64,000 nt of DNA from Pyxicephalus adspersus (taxonomy: Eukaryota > Chordata > Amphibia > Anura > Pyxicephalidae). Made by a program: the position numbers and the translations under genes. The notes beneath the pieces are model-generated. The model was not told the DNA's origin and made no database searches. It worked only from the letters and a program-made list of their open reading frames with translations. The DNA is taken from NCBI RefSeq assembly GCF_032062135.1, contig NC_092858.1, positions 125,703,562 through 125,767,561 on the forward strand. The letters run 5' to 3'. Shown here piece by piece: positions 1 through 12,708 of this stretch; position 1 is the stretch's first letter; each line of letters starts with the position of its first letter.

Positions 1-150
1 GCCTTAATTGGCAGATTCGCGCTCCCTATTGTGAAGGCTGGAATCCGGCTGGTAGTGAGGCGGGTGTACGCGCATACTCGAGTCCAGACCGCGGTGATCC
101 GCGATCGCTGGCCGCGCGTACGTTCGCGCTTCCAGCGATCGCGGATTTCA
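1..150. repeat. GC-rich segment with 15-bp inverted repeat
   Basis: Much richer in G+C and CpG than its surroundings. Exact 15-bp arms ATCCGCGATCGCTGG at 97-111 and its complement at 132-146, with a 20-nt loop. Probably the end of a transposable element or satellite unit cut by the window edge; family not recognised. Confidence 0.5.
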
Positions 151-896
151 ATGATGAATCAGGGGCATTGTTTTATGGTAAGGCCTTTATTGAATGTAGA
201 TATTTTGCCAGCAGTTGTCCAGTATTTATAGTATTTATAATTGCAACAAATACTCAAGAATTTGAAAATATTATTTTAAATACATAGGGTAAGTTTTATT
301 ATTGAAAATGATCAGTTCAATGTTTTCACAGTTTCCTTTTTATTTGTTGTCCCTGTAATAACCATACAAAAGATGGGGATGGCATGTCAGAGCAGGATGG
401 CATGGACAACAGTAAAAATATTGCTAAAAGTTGTAATCTTATCTCTATGCACATTTTTGGCTGTGATCTTCTACTGTGGAAATTTCCCGATAATTACTGC
501 CCCATCAGAACAAAAATGTTAATAAAGAACTCACTGGCTATATGACTGTTTCCTTTTCACTTACTGTAAAATTACTCAAAAGTTTTCATTTCTTTGTGCA
601 AGATAAATTATCAATAAGGGACAGTGGAGTTTCAGAATAGGGAAACCTTGCCTGCCCCCTGAGCTAAACCAGCCCATCAGAGTAGTTCTGTTTCATGCTT
701 GTGTAGCGGGTAGAGCTAAGTTTAATTGCAAAAATATGTTGTATAGGAGTTTGCAGGAGTGACTGTAAGGGGCTCCCCAAAAAAAACAAAAACATCCCCC
801 TATCTGAAAATACCAATTCTTTTTCTATAACCCTGGGATAATTGGAACACCCCAACAGTTTGATGAAATAAACATAAATCGCCTATAGATACTCAC
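151..896. other. CD53 intron, no gene seen
   Basis: Checked on the minus strand for the next tetraspanin exon (TM3). Nothing with a hydrophobic open frame and splice sites was found, so that exon lies outside the window. Confidence 0.5.
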
Positions 897-1085
897 AGTA
901 AGAAGTAGGCACTTATTTTCTTTAATAGCTCCCATGCATCCTATGAATCCAAATACCATTATAACACAGCCAAATAAAATCAATACATTGCCAGTGGTGA
1001 GAGATGGAATGTTTGGAAACAGGGACCCATAGATGTTATGTACAACAAAGTAGATTCCAATAGCTACAATGGAACATCCAAGTGC
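897..1085 (-). CDS. CD53: CD53-like coding exon 2 (TM1-TM2)
   Basis: 63 codons, open throughout, from ALGCSIVAIGIYFVVHNIYG to GCMGAIKENKCLLLT. Acceptor ttttacag|GCACTT and donor CTTACT|gtgagt. The juxtamembrane cysteines in GCS, GCM and NKC are the kind palmitoylated in tetraspanins. No Met-started ORF marks this exon; it was found by translating the minus strand between splice sites. Confidence 0.88.
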
Positions 1086-2601
1086 CTGTAAAAAAATATA
1101 AATTACATTTTTGTAAGAACATTAAAATGTTGTTTGTAACACATTACCAATACCAATTCAGAAAATAATACTTGTTAAAAAGTTGTAAGGTAAAGGTTTT
1201 AGAAAATGTAGAGATGCCAAAGCACACATCTCCATGCAGCAAATCATGTAATTGTTTAAGTCTGACAATTCTGAAATCTGACAATTCTGACAAGTTATAT
1301 TATACAGTGATAATTTAGGTTTTCAACAAGTCTCTAGCTTTGTACAGTAATCAAAAGTCTTTGGCTCTAGTTGAGTAACCGTGTCAATGCTGAGATGACA
1401 TAACTGATCTGCCACAGGCAAGGGTTAAGCATTTACTCAGTCTCTGTGAAAAATAATTTGGACTTCATGTCATCATCACAAATAGGATGAAAGCCTTGTC
1501 ATGGGGGTGCTGTGATCTCAGTGAGGGGCAATGAATATCTGATTTCCACCGGCTCGCAGCCTATGTCATAAAATCAATAATATGTGGCCTGCCAGCACTG
1601 TTGACCACATTATAAAATACACGCGTACAAAAAAGCTATTTTATATTTCATTAGAGTTGATCAACTGCCTTGCAATTATTGGCCCGCCACTCGGCGTGCA
1701 TAATCGACAGGACGGGAGTCTCCATGTGTGCACAGAGAACCCCTACGTTATTATAGTGGGCGTGTGCTGTGCTGGATCCGCACAGGCCCCGCCCACTCTG
1801 ATTACAAGAAAGTGCTCAGCGCAGAGCCCGTGCACAGGGAATCCCTTACGTCACCCTTGTGGGCATGTGCAGTGCGGGACCCACGCAGACCACACCCACA
1901 CTAACCCTGAGTACATGCTGAATGGTTGGCCCCCACACATTTTCACCTCACCAAATCTGACCCTCTTTGCAAAAAGTTTGGACACCCCTGATATACAGTA
2001 TATATGCAAAGGTGGCTACAAGCAATGGGGATATATGCTTGAGTGCTAACAATCTGCCAAAATGCCATTGTCATGCTATAGGAAGAGGGAATAGAAAGTG
2101 GCTGCTGCCATGCTTGCCCAAGACCCTTCGATAATAGGAAGTCACTGAGGAAAGCACAGACTCATTTTGAATAATTGTTTACATAAGTGATTGTTCACTT
2201 CTGACCTGCAAACTCAATAGAAATGCAAGCAGCCAAGAATGAGGTCAGAGACAATTTGGAAGAACTGAAAGTCTGGTCAGGAATCAGGACTTGGTTCTTT
2301 GTAAAGCTTCTAACTCTTCTCTAATTTGTCTGTCTGTCTGTCTATCTGTCTGTCTGTCTGTGTTAAATTCTATACCTTCCTTTTTAATATTGGTCCCAAT
2401 ATTTACCAAATATGGTAGCCTGAATAAAACTCTTTTGAGATCTGTTCTCATGAGAACATAAGATAAGTAAATTCACACTAGACATTATCATTAACAATAC
2501 ACAATCAACAATAAAGCAATCTATGTACTGAACATACTTACCCAAAACAATAAATTGAACACAAATAGCATATACTTGAGTATTCTGACGCACTTGCTCA
2601 T
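897..2601 (-). CDS. CD53: CD53-like tetraspanin, 5' part (two coding exons; rest off the left edge)
   Basis: CD53 is a leukocyte tetraspanin that organises membrane microdomains and immune receptors. Visible here: coding exon 1 (2542-2601) and coding exon 2 (897-1085), spliced in phase 0, giving 83 residues. TM1 runs from about residue 8 to 35, followed by a short first extracellular loop with SLFPNIPSLTTGN, then TM2 (VLILFGCVIMVFGFIGCMGA) and the cytoplasmic KENKCLLLT. The PSLTxGN and GCMGxIKENKCLL strings match CD53 as I recall it better than other tetraspanins, and exon 2 has the same 63-codon length. The large extracellular loop with its CCG motif, TM3 and TM4 must lie left of position 1. 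RAB44 is the upstream neighbour on the same strand. Confidence 0.85.
1690..2005. mobile_element. hAT-like repeat remnant
   Basis: A G+C-rich segment with two imperfect copies of a motif around GCACAG...CCCGCCCAC and GTGCAGTGCGGGACCCACGC. It ends in GTTTGGACACCCCTG at about 1977-1991, a typical hAT terminal sequence. The left terminus is not clear. It explains the 155-codon ORF at 1582-2049, which is not a gene. Confidence 0.4.
2327..2362. repeat. (CTGT)n microsatellite
   Basis: About nine CTGT units with one CTAT interruption, in CD53 intron 1 sequence next to the coding exon. Confidence 0.9.
2542..2601 (-). CDS. CD53: CD53-like coding exon 1
   Basis: Encodes MSKCVRILKYMLFVFNLLFW, the cytoplasmic N-terminus and first half of TM1. 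The exon starts at 2618 after acceptor atttgtag, 17 nt before the ATG, which has A at -3. Donor TTTTGG|gtaagt, phase 0. The ATG at 2601 is preferred over the out-of-frame ATG at 2593. Confidence 0.85.
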
Positions 2602-4161
2602 TCTGGTAGTTTTTAAATCTACAAATATAAAGGAAATAATGTTTTAATACATAGCATTCTATTACAATATAATATATATCAATATTTTAATAACTTTGTT
2701 TTGACACTTTAGCTTATGACTGCCCAAACAGGCTGTAAATGTCACTGTGGGAGAATTACATAACAATAAAATAATGTAAAACTGTTAATCTTATTGCAGA
2801 TCTTTATGAGCTAACTTTGCTCTCATTTATTCTGAAAACTTCCATTGGATATGGAGCAAGTTACATATTTTACTTTTTCACTATTCATTTCATACTTCAA
2901 ATTCATATTTAACCTGAACTCCATGCAAACACATGATTGCACAGATGCCAAAGTATCAATCCAGTTCTGAATTTCCATTGCACTGTAAGCTTCTAATACC
3001 ACCTTTGTTTTGGACTATAAAGAGAATACAGTGGTATCCTTTCTACTACCAGGTTGCTTAATGGATAGTAAAAATGCAGCATTATATGATGAAGTCTTTT
3101 TTTTTCTGCTCTTTCCCCCTCTCAGCATGTTTCTTGAAAAAATATTTGCATGCATATTTGCAAATATAATGATGGATTAATACCTAGCTGCCTGGAGTTC
3201 AGCTTTAAATCTGATACTATATTAACCCCTCTCCTACTTACTTTTAAATATAAATGCCCTTTTTACATAGATAAACCTGCAGTCGCATTGTTTTCTGGTC
3301 TCAAATCTTTTATTCAATTTACAGGAAGAGAGGTCCTTCTATAAATGTCTACGCCACTGCTTGCATAATGTAGAAAACTCCTATTGGTTTTCCAGCAGCA
3401 GGGACCTCTCAGTATCCAGAATAGGACACAGCAGTAGTGTCATCAGCGAATCATGCAATGGGATTGTAGGGCAGTACTGGATAAATGGTTCCCCTCATTC
3501 AAAGTTGCAAAATGCAAGGGAGCTGGACAGTGATTGAGGGTGGATATATTTTAAGATAAGAAAGAAAGAATAAACATGCAGGATGGGTTGGAGGGGAACA
3601 GGAATGGGGTAATGTTTGACTGGATTTAGACTTTAGGTTTTATTTCTATACTCTGTATTAGTTTCTACTTGGTTTCATTTTTACCTTAGTATTAGAGAGC
3701 AAAGGAAGGGGGGAAATAAAATGAGAGGCTAAAACTCATTAGACTTTGCTTTTCATGTCTGTTTCAATGAAAGTAAATTTTTATCCTAATACAGCCCAAT
3801 AGAGAATGAAAAGGGTCTCCTGTTAAATCAGCAAACTTTAAAGAACCAGTGCTGCAGTGGAAGCAGCCAAGTGGCTGGCAAGGTACCAGGTGACGGGAGC
3901 TGTGCGGGATCACCTGCTACCTTTACTGTGGTGCGCAATCTGGAAAATGTGGTCATTTTTGTAATTTCAATAACAGAAAAAAAAATAAAAGGAAATCATG
4001 GTGAGATCCTCTTTACGGTTTTCCTGGCTTTTGTGTTAAAAGAGAGTTTCACACTCTGTGACAATTATCATAGGAAATCGCTCTTGAAAGAAGAATTCCC
4101 TTTTTTTAGGTTTTATATTGAGTTTTTTAGACAGAAAAGATTTATGTCAAAAGTCAAAATG

Positions 4162-4165
<4 letters not shown>

Positions 4166-4202
<37 letters not shown>
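4166..4202. repeat. (AT)n microsatellite
   Basis: About 18 uninterrupted AT units; the ORFs across it with Tyr-Ile repeats are artefacts. Confidence 0.95.
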
Positions 4203-4204
<2 letters not shown>

Positions 4205-5016
4205 TGTGTCACATTGTGGATATCTTTTCACAGACATTTTTTTTTCTGTAACTCTAAAGGTCAGCTCATACATCACCAACAAGCTGTGGGAGCTGGTGGG
4301 AGAACAGGTATTTGACATAACAGATGACGGATTTTGAGGATCGGCCAAAAGTCTACAACAGTCCACCAGAAAGGTAAATATACAGTACAGCATCTTTTTT
4401 TACATGTCCATGTGACCAGATATATCATTCTCTGTTTTGTATCTGCCCCTCTTTATCAAAATCCTGTGGCATTTTCTGTGACACTGTGGGATATGTAGGG
4501 AATATCCACTCGTTAAGTTTTGAGAAGTCACAATCTTATTTTTAGAGCCTAATATAACAGATGCCCTTTTTACAACTTACAGTTAAGGAAGTTGGGAGAT
4601 CCCCATGGGGTTTTTCTGTATTTTCACGAATTAAGAAAGCCAAACACATTTTAAAGAATAGCATAGCTTTTAAATAAATGTGTTAACTGTGCAAGAGTGA
4701 ATTTATCAGTATTAAAATAAAACATGCAAATATACTGCAAAAGTATTACAAAAAACTTCCCGCAGGGTAAACATCATAGCAATGATACCAGAAAAAAAAA
4801 GCCCACCTTTAAAATGGAATTCATTGTGAACAGCTTAATACACAGTTAAAAACCATACTGTACACTAAAGTACATGTTCAACCAATATGTAATCCAGCAG
4901 ACTGTTCTGCAGAAAAGCAACATACCATGGTCTTGGGCCCACCAGCACGTGACTGAACAGTGAAGAAGAAACATTATTAGATTTTCTAATGTTGTTCATA
5001 TGCTAATGTATTTTAA

Positions 5017-5430
5017 CCTCCCGGTATTCCCAAGTGTGGTTCGGGGTTCATTTTCAGTACCAAAAGCTGTAACCCCGAGCCACACTTGGGGTGGAATTGC
5101 AAGGGAGTTTTTAAATCTTACCTAGACCCCACAGGCCCTCCAGCGATGCCCGGCCGACATCTGTGTATCCTGGCGATGCCCGGCCAGCATCTGTGTCCCC
5201 GGCATGTGAATGTTGGGGATGCGAGGTCAGGGGACGCAGATGGCGGCCGGGCCGGGCCAGGCTGGACTGTGTGAGCATGCGGCTGGGGAGGGCAGGACCG
5301 TGTGTCTGGAAGGTAGAACCAGGTGGGAAATATAAAATAATATTTTTTTTTAAATGTACCTCTCTGACATTTTATTACTGATATACTTTTATTTTATTAC
5401 TATATACTTATTATTCTGACCGCCTGGAAG
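5017..5430. mobile_element. TTAA-family DNA element, fragment
   Basis: Begins TTAA (5013-5016) then CCTCCCGGTATTCCC and has the inverted motif pair AAGTGTGGTTCGGGGT / ACCCCGAGCCACACTTGG that marks the same family near 45.7 kb and 57.6-58.2 kb. The interior is G+C-rich with a duplicated GCGATGCCCGGCC. The right end abuts the SINE at 5431. Confidence 0.5.
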
Positions 5431-5748
5431 GTATTTATATAGCGCCAACATATTATGCAGAGCTTTACAAAGTCCATTGTCATGTCACTAACTGTCCCTC
5501 AAAGGGGCTCACAATCTAATGTCCCTACTATAATCATATGTAATTAGCACAGTCTAAAGTCAGGTTGAGGGGAGGCTAATTAACCTAACTGCAGGTTTTG
5601 GAATATGGAAGTAAATCGGAGTATTCAGAGGAAAGCAACACAAACACAGGGAGAACCTGCAAACTCCATGCAGAAAGTGTCCTGGCCGAGATTGGAACCT
5701 GGGACCTGTAAAGGCCAGAGTGCAAACCTCTGAGCCACTGTGCTGCCT
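5431..5748 (-). mobile_element. tRNA-derived SINE-like repeat
   Basis: Read on the minus strand it starts GCAGCACAGTGGCTCAGAGG, an A-box-like region, followed by GGTTCCAATCT at 5689-5699, which resembles a tRNA B box (GGTTCGANNCC). The body is followed by a tail ending GTTGGCGCTATATAAATA. A TATATAAAT tail of this kind recurs at 17.1, 29.6, 31.6, 36.7 and 61.7 kb. Likely an old pol III retroposon. Confidence 0.6.
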
Positions 5749-5900
5749 ATTTTATATAATTTTATTCTGTAGCTTCTAATATATAAATACACTATCTTGC
5801 TGTAGCACTGACCCCTATTGGAGTGGATAAAATTTTTGTCTTCTCTTTTCTGGTTCAGCAAAATTCACACACAGGTTCAGTCCATAACTATAGCCCAGGG

Positions 5901-6169
5901 CAGTGTTTCTCAACCAGGGTTCTGGACCCTAGGGTTTCCCCGGAAGTTGTTAAGGAATCTTTATGCAATAAGAAATTTGTGCCTCTCAGGTCAGTTTACC
6001 TGACAACAAAGAACTGTTTGGCTATCTTCCCACTGGTACACAATTCTTTCCACTGATCTCATTACAAATATACTGTGAGTTGTGGATATAGTAATTAAAG
6101 CAGGGGATCCCTAAAGATGTGAAAGTTATTTCAAGGGTTTCCATGTATTAAAAAGGTTGAGAAAGTCTG
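5901..6169. mobile_element. hAT-like non-autonomous element
   Basis: Termini CAGTGTTTCTCAACC and GGTTGAGAAAGTCTG form imperfect terminal inverted repeats of the common hAT form. Flanks GCCCAGGG and GTCCAGGA are a degraded 8-bp target duplication (6 of 8). No coding capacity. Confidence 0.6.
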
Positions 6170-9100
6170 GTCCAGGAGTTTATCAAACTGTAAAGACCAG
6201 AGGGAAAAAAGGATTGTGGGGGCCATTCAGGCTTCCCAGTTGAGTCTCCGCAGTTATCTTGCCCTCTTTCCCAGGGACTTCCCTAGATGTTGATCAACCA
6301 CACAGATCTATCAACCATCACAGGCCTTCAGCCACCCTGACTGACCCTCAGTTCTATAGCATCTGGACTCTCTTTTCTGGGTGGGCAGCCATTTCTTTTC
6401 ATGCCTGCAGCAAACCATGATCCAGGAACAATTAGGTACCAGCTGGGGCCAGGATGGGTCCTAGCTCAGGTAGGTCAAACAAGCCCCTCTTGCTCACATA
6501 TCCATGGCTGGCTGACTCCCCAACATTGAGGTCTTTAAATATTTACCCCCTGGAAAAAACCCACCTCCATGGATACTAATACCAGTGATTGGCTACAGGG
6601 ACTAACATCCTTGCCCTATGATTGGTCTTTTCCTTTATTATATACAGGTAATTCTTTCCAGCTATTAGCACCTCCAGAAATATTACCCCCTTAATCTCTG
6701 ACAAATAGAAGTAAAAACATTATTAAGAGAGTTTCCAGTTTAAACTAGGGGCACTTCTTCAGCTAAAGGTTTCTTACATTGCCATGAAGCTCCTTGTTCA
6801 GGCAGTTCCTGTTTTACAGCGACAACGCCCTTTAACATTATTTTCTCTCAATTATTTTCTTGTGTTGTCATTTTGACACAAGTAGCCATTGCAACATAGA
6901 TTACACACACATTTTAGTGTTGGTCCAGTGTTGTCACATCAGGAAACATGCACTGTAAAATGTCATGAACCTATTGCAGAACTTCATACATTTACATAGG
7001 AAGTGGCTGCATAGAAACTACAGGTTGTTGGCGGCACTGAGATGCAGCAAGGCATGAAAAAAGGAGAAAACAAGCATTTTATTTTTAAAAAGTGACAGGT
7101 GTTTATAATGCACTTTCATTTAGCACAATAAATAGCATTTAGTTAGTTTACACCTGGTGATCTGGGGGATCCCCTGACCCGTTCCTTGCCTGTTTACTTT
7201 CCAATTTTAACGTATTTGCACAACAGCTGCCTATTTACATAAAGCTCAGCCAAAATATAAAATAACTATAATATATACCCATAATTTAATTTAAAGGAGA
7301 AGACAGCATTACTCTATCAATTTTCCATCAATAGACTATCAATATTACAACCATACAAGGGGTCATGGAGTTGGACGACATCTAAACCCTATAACAAAAA
7401 ATGTAATATACTGTAGCTTACAAGTCCTTAGATATGGTAGCTGCATTCAATTTGACAGAGTTGGCCAGAAATATCATGTCCTTGTCAAGTCCTGCTAGAT
7501 GAACTGGAATCTTATCATAATGGAGATATACAAAGGCAGATATGTCTGAAGCCTTGGATGCCTTCCATAGCTCATTCAATAGATACAACGGAGGAGTGAA
7601 CGTTGCCACCCAGGATAAGCAATTGAAAATAAAAGAAATAAAGTAAGCTAATACCTCACCTAAGATCCAGAAATGTGTAATAGATTACATTGGCGGTTTA
7701 GATGCACTTTAATATTTCACCTACGTTCACTTTGGATGGTCTATTTGAAAAGTTTCCTGTATACATACAAAAATAAACAGATATATTTTAGCACTGAAAG
7801 AGCAGCTCATAAACTTGCCAATTACCGGCAAAGAAGATCTAAAATAACTTGGAGATTCTCTATAATGTATATCAACTCTTAAAGGAAGCAGGGTGACAAA
7901 TGACTACAAAGGTGTTACAAGTCCCCATGTAGTAGGCTGCACAGGCAAATGTCTATAGCTAAAAACACAACGGAAGTGACAGGAAACGAAACAACGAATA
8001 TGCAATGTTCTGCTTAACAAAATTCAGTCTTAATTTCCTGCTGGTTGAAATACTTTTATGTTTATATCTGATAATTATAAACATGTAGAATTGTTTAATA
8101 TACCGATAAAATTATCGTGGGGATTTCAGATTTAACCACACATTTCCCCATCTGACATTACTGTGTTATACAAAAAAAAGTAATAGAAACATAAAGTATT
8201 TAGTACACAACGGTATTCTTCAAGTAAACCTGTTCTAGCCCTTGCGTGTAAAATTTAAAGTTGATGTAAACTCTCACTGGTTGAACATACTTTTTTAAAT
8301 CTTTTTTTGCATCTCTTGTCTAGATTCATTAGCTCAGGATAGGTTTTTTGATGGTGACACCAGTAGACCATGCCTGCACATTGAGCCTGCACATGGCCAC
8401 CTATTGGAATTGTTTTTGAAGACATGACAGCAGTTTTGAGTAATTGGAAACATTGGCATTCTGTAACATGAAGTATTTAAACAAATATCTTTTTGGAATG
8501 TATAGTTTGACTGATATTTTTTTACATTTGTAAATGATCTCAAAATTACATTGACTTGCACAAAATACTGTATATGGGGGCGAGTTTTTTCAACCACAAA
8601 CCACAAGTTTTAGGTTTAGTTTTTTTTTTTTTTGTTTTTTTTTACGCCTATGATAACGTTATAAAATATACTTTATAGAGTAACAACAATAAATTAATAG
8701 TTAATAATAAAGAATAAAAAAATCTAAATTATAAATGAATAAGATAATCTCATAATAAAAGTAGTATAAACCATAAACATGTACTTTCCATGGATATTTC
8801 CATTTCCATGTTTCCATTTGCCCATTGTTCAAAATTGTTTTCTTAATGTACACGTACAGTAATATGAACATTTGAATTTTTGTGAGTGATTGTAAATGAA
8901 TATGAAATACAATACATTTGGAATACATAGATCACTGACATCATTGGTATAATTTAAAGTGTATGTCAAATCAAAAACAATTTTTGGAAAACTTTAGTGG
9001 GGAATAAATAAACTTACAACAAGGGCAAAGACAGAAACAAAAACAACAAGGGTTCTATACATTTTTATGTCCGAAAAAAAGGTGTTTTTTATTTCTGTTT

Positions 9101-10175
9101 GTGTTGCTGGTAGTTACCCTCACTTTCTGTCTGGTGAGATAGCTGTTAGCAGGACAGGAAGTAAGGCTAAACCTCTCAAATAGAGCCAAGATTTTGGTAA
9201 AAAATTGGTGAGGCTCCAATCCATCTAAAACTAGAAAAAGTGCTTGATTTTTTAAGCACCAGAACAAAGTGGACAGAATCTAATATGTACAGTCCTAATG
9301 ATAGCATACCCCAGCTTTAATCAACATGTAACAATTTTTTAAATATGTATATATAGTAGTTAACTTACAATTTAAAAGAAATCTGTGATTATTATCTTTG
9401 ATAGACACATTGTTAAACCTTAAAACCAACTTTTTTTTCAATTCCATAAACTTACTTCAAACATTATTTTACTTTTAAAAACTATTTTAAATTTGGTTTC
9501 TGCTACATGAATGCAGGCTTGAACCTAGGGATATTGAACCATTGATGCCTAATAGACCTAAGTTAAAAAAAAATCATATATATGACATTTTTTTAAAATG
9601 AACTCATGCACTAACTCTTAAAAATAATTTTATTTTTTAATTACATACATTTACTTTAAACTTTATTGTAGTTCCAAAACGTTTCAAAAATTTCCGATTT
9701 ATTTTGTATGAGATAGTTCAGGCTTTCACTAGAGGTTATTAAACCTTTCTGATGTCTAATAGATATTAAGTAATTTTACATATACATGTCATAGTTGGTA
9801 TGCGGGTATATTCACTTTTCTATTATAGAGGCTTTTTTAAGTAAATAGGATAACATGTATGTCTGTTCCTAAGATTATTAGCCAGTTGAGCGAATGTCCA
9901 TTGTATGCAAATAAGAACAAATAGGAATTCACATTTGCCTTCAAAATCTGTTGTTCTGGCTGTAGAGTGTATCTTAAATCTCCTTTCCCCACTGTACATC
10001 TCATCTCATACTTGTTGTGTGTCTTCCAGAGCTTCTAGTATGTGCTTAGAAGTCATATTTAGTAACAGTATGTCTTCATCTCTCCATCTATTTACTTAAT
10101 GATGATCATAGTAAGGAACAGTTTAAATGACTAGCACATGTCAATCACATTTACAATAAAGAATTAATATCTTAC

Positions 10176-10345
10176 CTTTTCTGAAAGTTTTCACAAAACT
10201 TTTTTTATCTCTTTGCCTTGCCTGTGTCAATTTCAGAAGAAAAAGAAGTTTTCCTGACTTTAGAGGAAGTAGATAACCGAATATTTCCGTAGTAGAAGGA
10301 GGAAAGTTTTGCAGCTTGCACTCACCAAGGGTGTAACTCTTCTTG
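10176..10345 (-). other. CD53: Candidate CD53 untranslated first exon and promoter
   Basis: A strong minus-strand donor, AAAAG|gtaaga, lies at 10176/10175, and the CD53 coding exon begins with an acceptor at 2619, so a non-coding first exon is required upstream. GAGGAAGT (10263-10270, plus strand) matches the PU.1 core known from leukocyte promoters including CD53. The start of transcription cannot be placed; the right limit is a guess. Confidence 0.35.
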
Positions 10346-12389
10346 CAAAACTGAAATCAGTTCTCACAGTGACAAATAACAGTTCATGTACGTGACCGTC
10401 AGTATGAAAACGGTCTAGTATTGTAAACAGATATCTTCAGCATTTACAGTGGTGTTCTTTATAGTAAAATATCTTAAAAGATCAATGCTGAAAGGGCTCT
10501 TTTAGTGACAGGTGATAGTGACAAGATCAGCGTAAGTTGTATAAGGGTTATATGGGTTAGAGTGAAAGTGTAATGTAGTTTTTTTTTTTAATTAAAAAAA
10601 ATGAAAAACAAAAACTGCCTGCCTATTTTTTAAAATCAAACCGTTTATTAGGTTTGGGACCTTCGTGGATAGGGCAAGTGTGTGTGTCCTCTTTTCTATC
10701 CCTAAAAGGTCCTCTGGAATCTGGTTTGCCAAAAAAAGGGAAGGAAGCAAAAAAAGCACATAGCCTTTTACCTTTTGTCAAAAAAACAGACCCCTGCTCG
10801 TCCCACTGGTGGGGGGAAAAATGCCCAATCCCCACAACAAGATCCCAGCTTTGTGGAGATCTACAGATGGGCAGCTTAATAAAATTTGGAACCCCTCTTT
10901 ATTAATGTACCACAGATGACTGTCCTCTCACCAATGGGAATAAGTAAAGGGGTACATAGTACCCTTTACCAGAAAGGGATAAGTAAGCCCTATAAATAAT
11001 GAGACAACAAAAAATCTTTTTTCAACTGTCCCAGGTTATACCTTAAGCGGTTGGCTCTACATAATGACAAAAACTCATGACAGCTGTCATTGTCCGGTTC
11101 TAATGGCATTACTATACCTGTCAATGATAATGTCAGTTGTTAATACTGCAGGCTCTGATCCCAGCAAGTAGTAGCAGCACTTGCTGTCAGACAAAGTGAT
11201 TTTCTTCCTGACAATTATGTTGTGTCTCATCTGCCTGGAACTTTGTTTTAATTAGGTCGAAGATCACTATAAAATTCTACATGTCTTTACAGGTCATTTT
11301 TTAAAAGGAACTAAACTCAAAAATGGCCAAAACAAAAAAATCCACTTACATTTAATCCCGCAGCACTGTCGATCAATCTGGAGGTGTTTTCCATCGGGTC
11401 CCGGTAACCGTCTTAGGGCCGGTGCTCCAGGCACTACCATCTTCTCCACTTTATCCATGTTCTTCTTAAAACATCACCCGACCCAGGCTCCAGGGTAGTT
11501 GGAAAAAACTGCTTATGCAGTGACGAAAGGTGCTCGGGCAGCCTAGGTGATCGAAAATTAGAGGACAGTGCTGCACCCTTTTTTTTTTTTTTTTTAAAAG
11601 GGTGTTGCACTTAAAAAAAAAAAAACACACAGAATTTTTACTTAACATAAAATGATTGTGTACCTCTTTATATAAAGTGAAATTTCTGAGTTTAGGTACT
11701 TTTTATACTCTATCGAGAGCTAACATGCTCCCATGCTCCTGCTCCCATTCCCATCCATCCACAGCTCACAGCTGCATTTCTTTTAATGGCTCACCTCTTT
11801 CTCCCACCCACAGTGCACATTTGCACCCTTTCTCCTGTCTTATTCCAGGACAGCAACAGTAAAAAAACAGACAGCACTAAACGTTAGCAACACCAATGGA
11901 CAAAAGTAAAATCTAACCCATGTGCACTAGCCCTAACAAAAGAATGACCTTTTTATTTCATTGATCTAAATGTATCAGACAGGTCTACTATAACATTTTT
12001 AGTGGTTATTGGTCTCCCCACTGTGCTAAGTAAATTATCAGTGATTTGTTATTAATTATGTAAGGTTTTATGTTGGCCTTTACCTCAACAAACATTCTTA
12101 AGTGTGGTAAAGTTATGTTTTAGTATGAAGGCAATGGAGGTGTTCAGTTTTTATTTAGTTTTAGGTGTTATGATTAGTTTTTGGTGGGACCAACAGCTCT
12201 GCAATTCGAGCTGCATATCAAATCAGCATATACGTTTTTAAAAATTATTTAAGCAATAAATGAAGAAGCATTCCTAGGACAATCAGTATTCTAAATGTTT
12301 CAGTATTGTTTAATTCAATTGACATGGTAACAAACTTTAATTGTTGTTAACCAGCACTAAGAATTAAAATCTGATATTGTAGTATTTCT

Positions 12390-12516
12390 TCAAAGTCATG
12401 ATAGCAAATGTTTTGAATTCCTGGACAAGATGCATTCCAGGTTTACTGGATCACCCAGCTTCACTGATGAAAGTGTGTCCTCTCCAGCCTTGGAGAGCTT
12501 TAATAAATCAGGCTCA
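12390..12516. repeat. Foldback repeat, half copy
   Basis: Right arm of the foldback family: CCTGGACAAGATGCATTCCA then the shared CACCCAGCTTCACTGATGAA and TCTCCAGCCTTGGAGAGCTT, ending AATAAATCAGG. Confidence 0.8.
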
Positions 12517-12708
12517 TAGCATCAAGCTTGTGAGATTCAACCCAAAGGGCTTCTGCAAGGGTTAGAAAGGCATACAGGGTACAACTAAGTAAAAATAGAA
12601 CAGTTTTGTTTTTGGTACAAACTTCCTAAACTTAGAGTTTATATATTTATGTCTTAAAGTAAGATTCACATTGATTTAGTTGGCATTTAGTATACACCTA
12701 CTGCTACA

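Larger units (their letters stand above)
2619..10175 (-). other. CD53: Presumed CD53 intron 1
   Basis: About 7.5 kb between the candidate untranslated exon and the first coding exon. It contains an (AT)n tract, a TTAA element fragment, a SINE and an hAT element, listed separately, and otherwise unremarkable A+T-rich sequence. No further exon recognised. Confidence 0.5.

Noticed and set aside
1582..2049. 155-codon open frame on the + strand
   Set aside because: Lies across a G+C-rich hAT-like repeat ending in GGACACCCCTG; the translation has no protein-like pattern.
4154..4393. Frames with Tyr-Ile repeats
   Set aside because: Translation of the (AT)n microsatellite.
7418..7609. 63-codon frame on the - strand considered as a CD53 or other exon
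   Set aside because: No flanking splice sites in frame and no tetraspanin features; CD53 exon 1 and 2 join directly.
11080..11243. Alternative RAB44 last exon encoding KCCYY after a ccag acceptor
   Set aside because: The cysteines are not C-terminal and the pyrimidine tract is poor; the exon at 14939-15029 has correct phase, family-like sequence, CCV and a stop.
11884..11960. Minus-strand frame ending Trp-Cys-Cys-stop
   Set aside because: No matching acceptor or basic Rab tail upstream, and an in-frame stop precedes it; it lies beyond the well-supported last exon.
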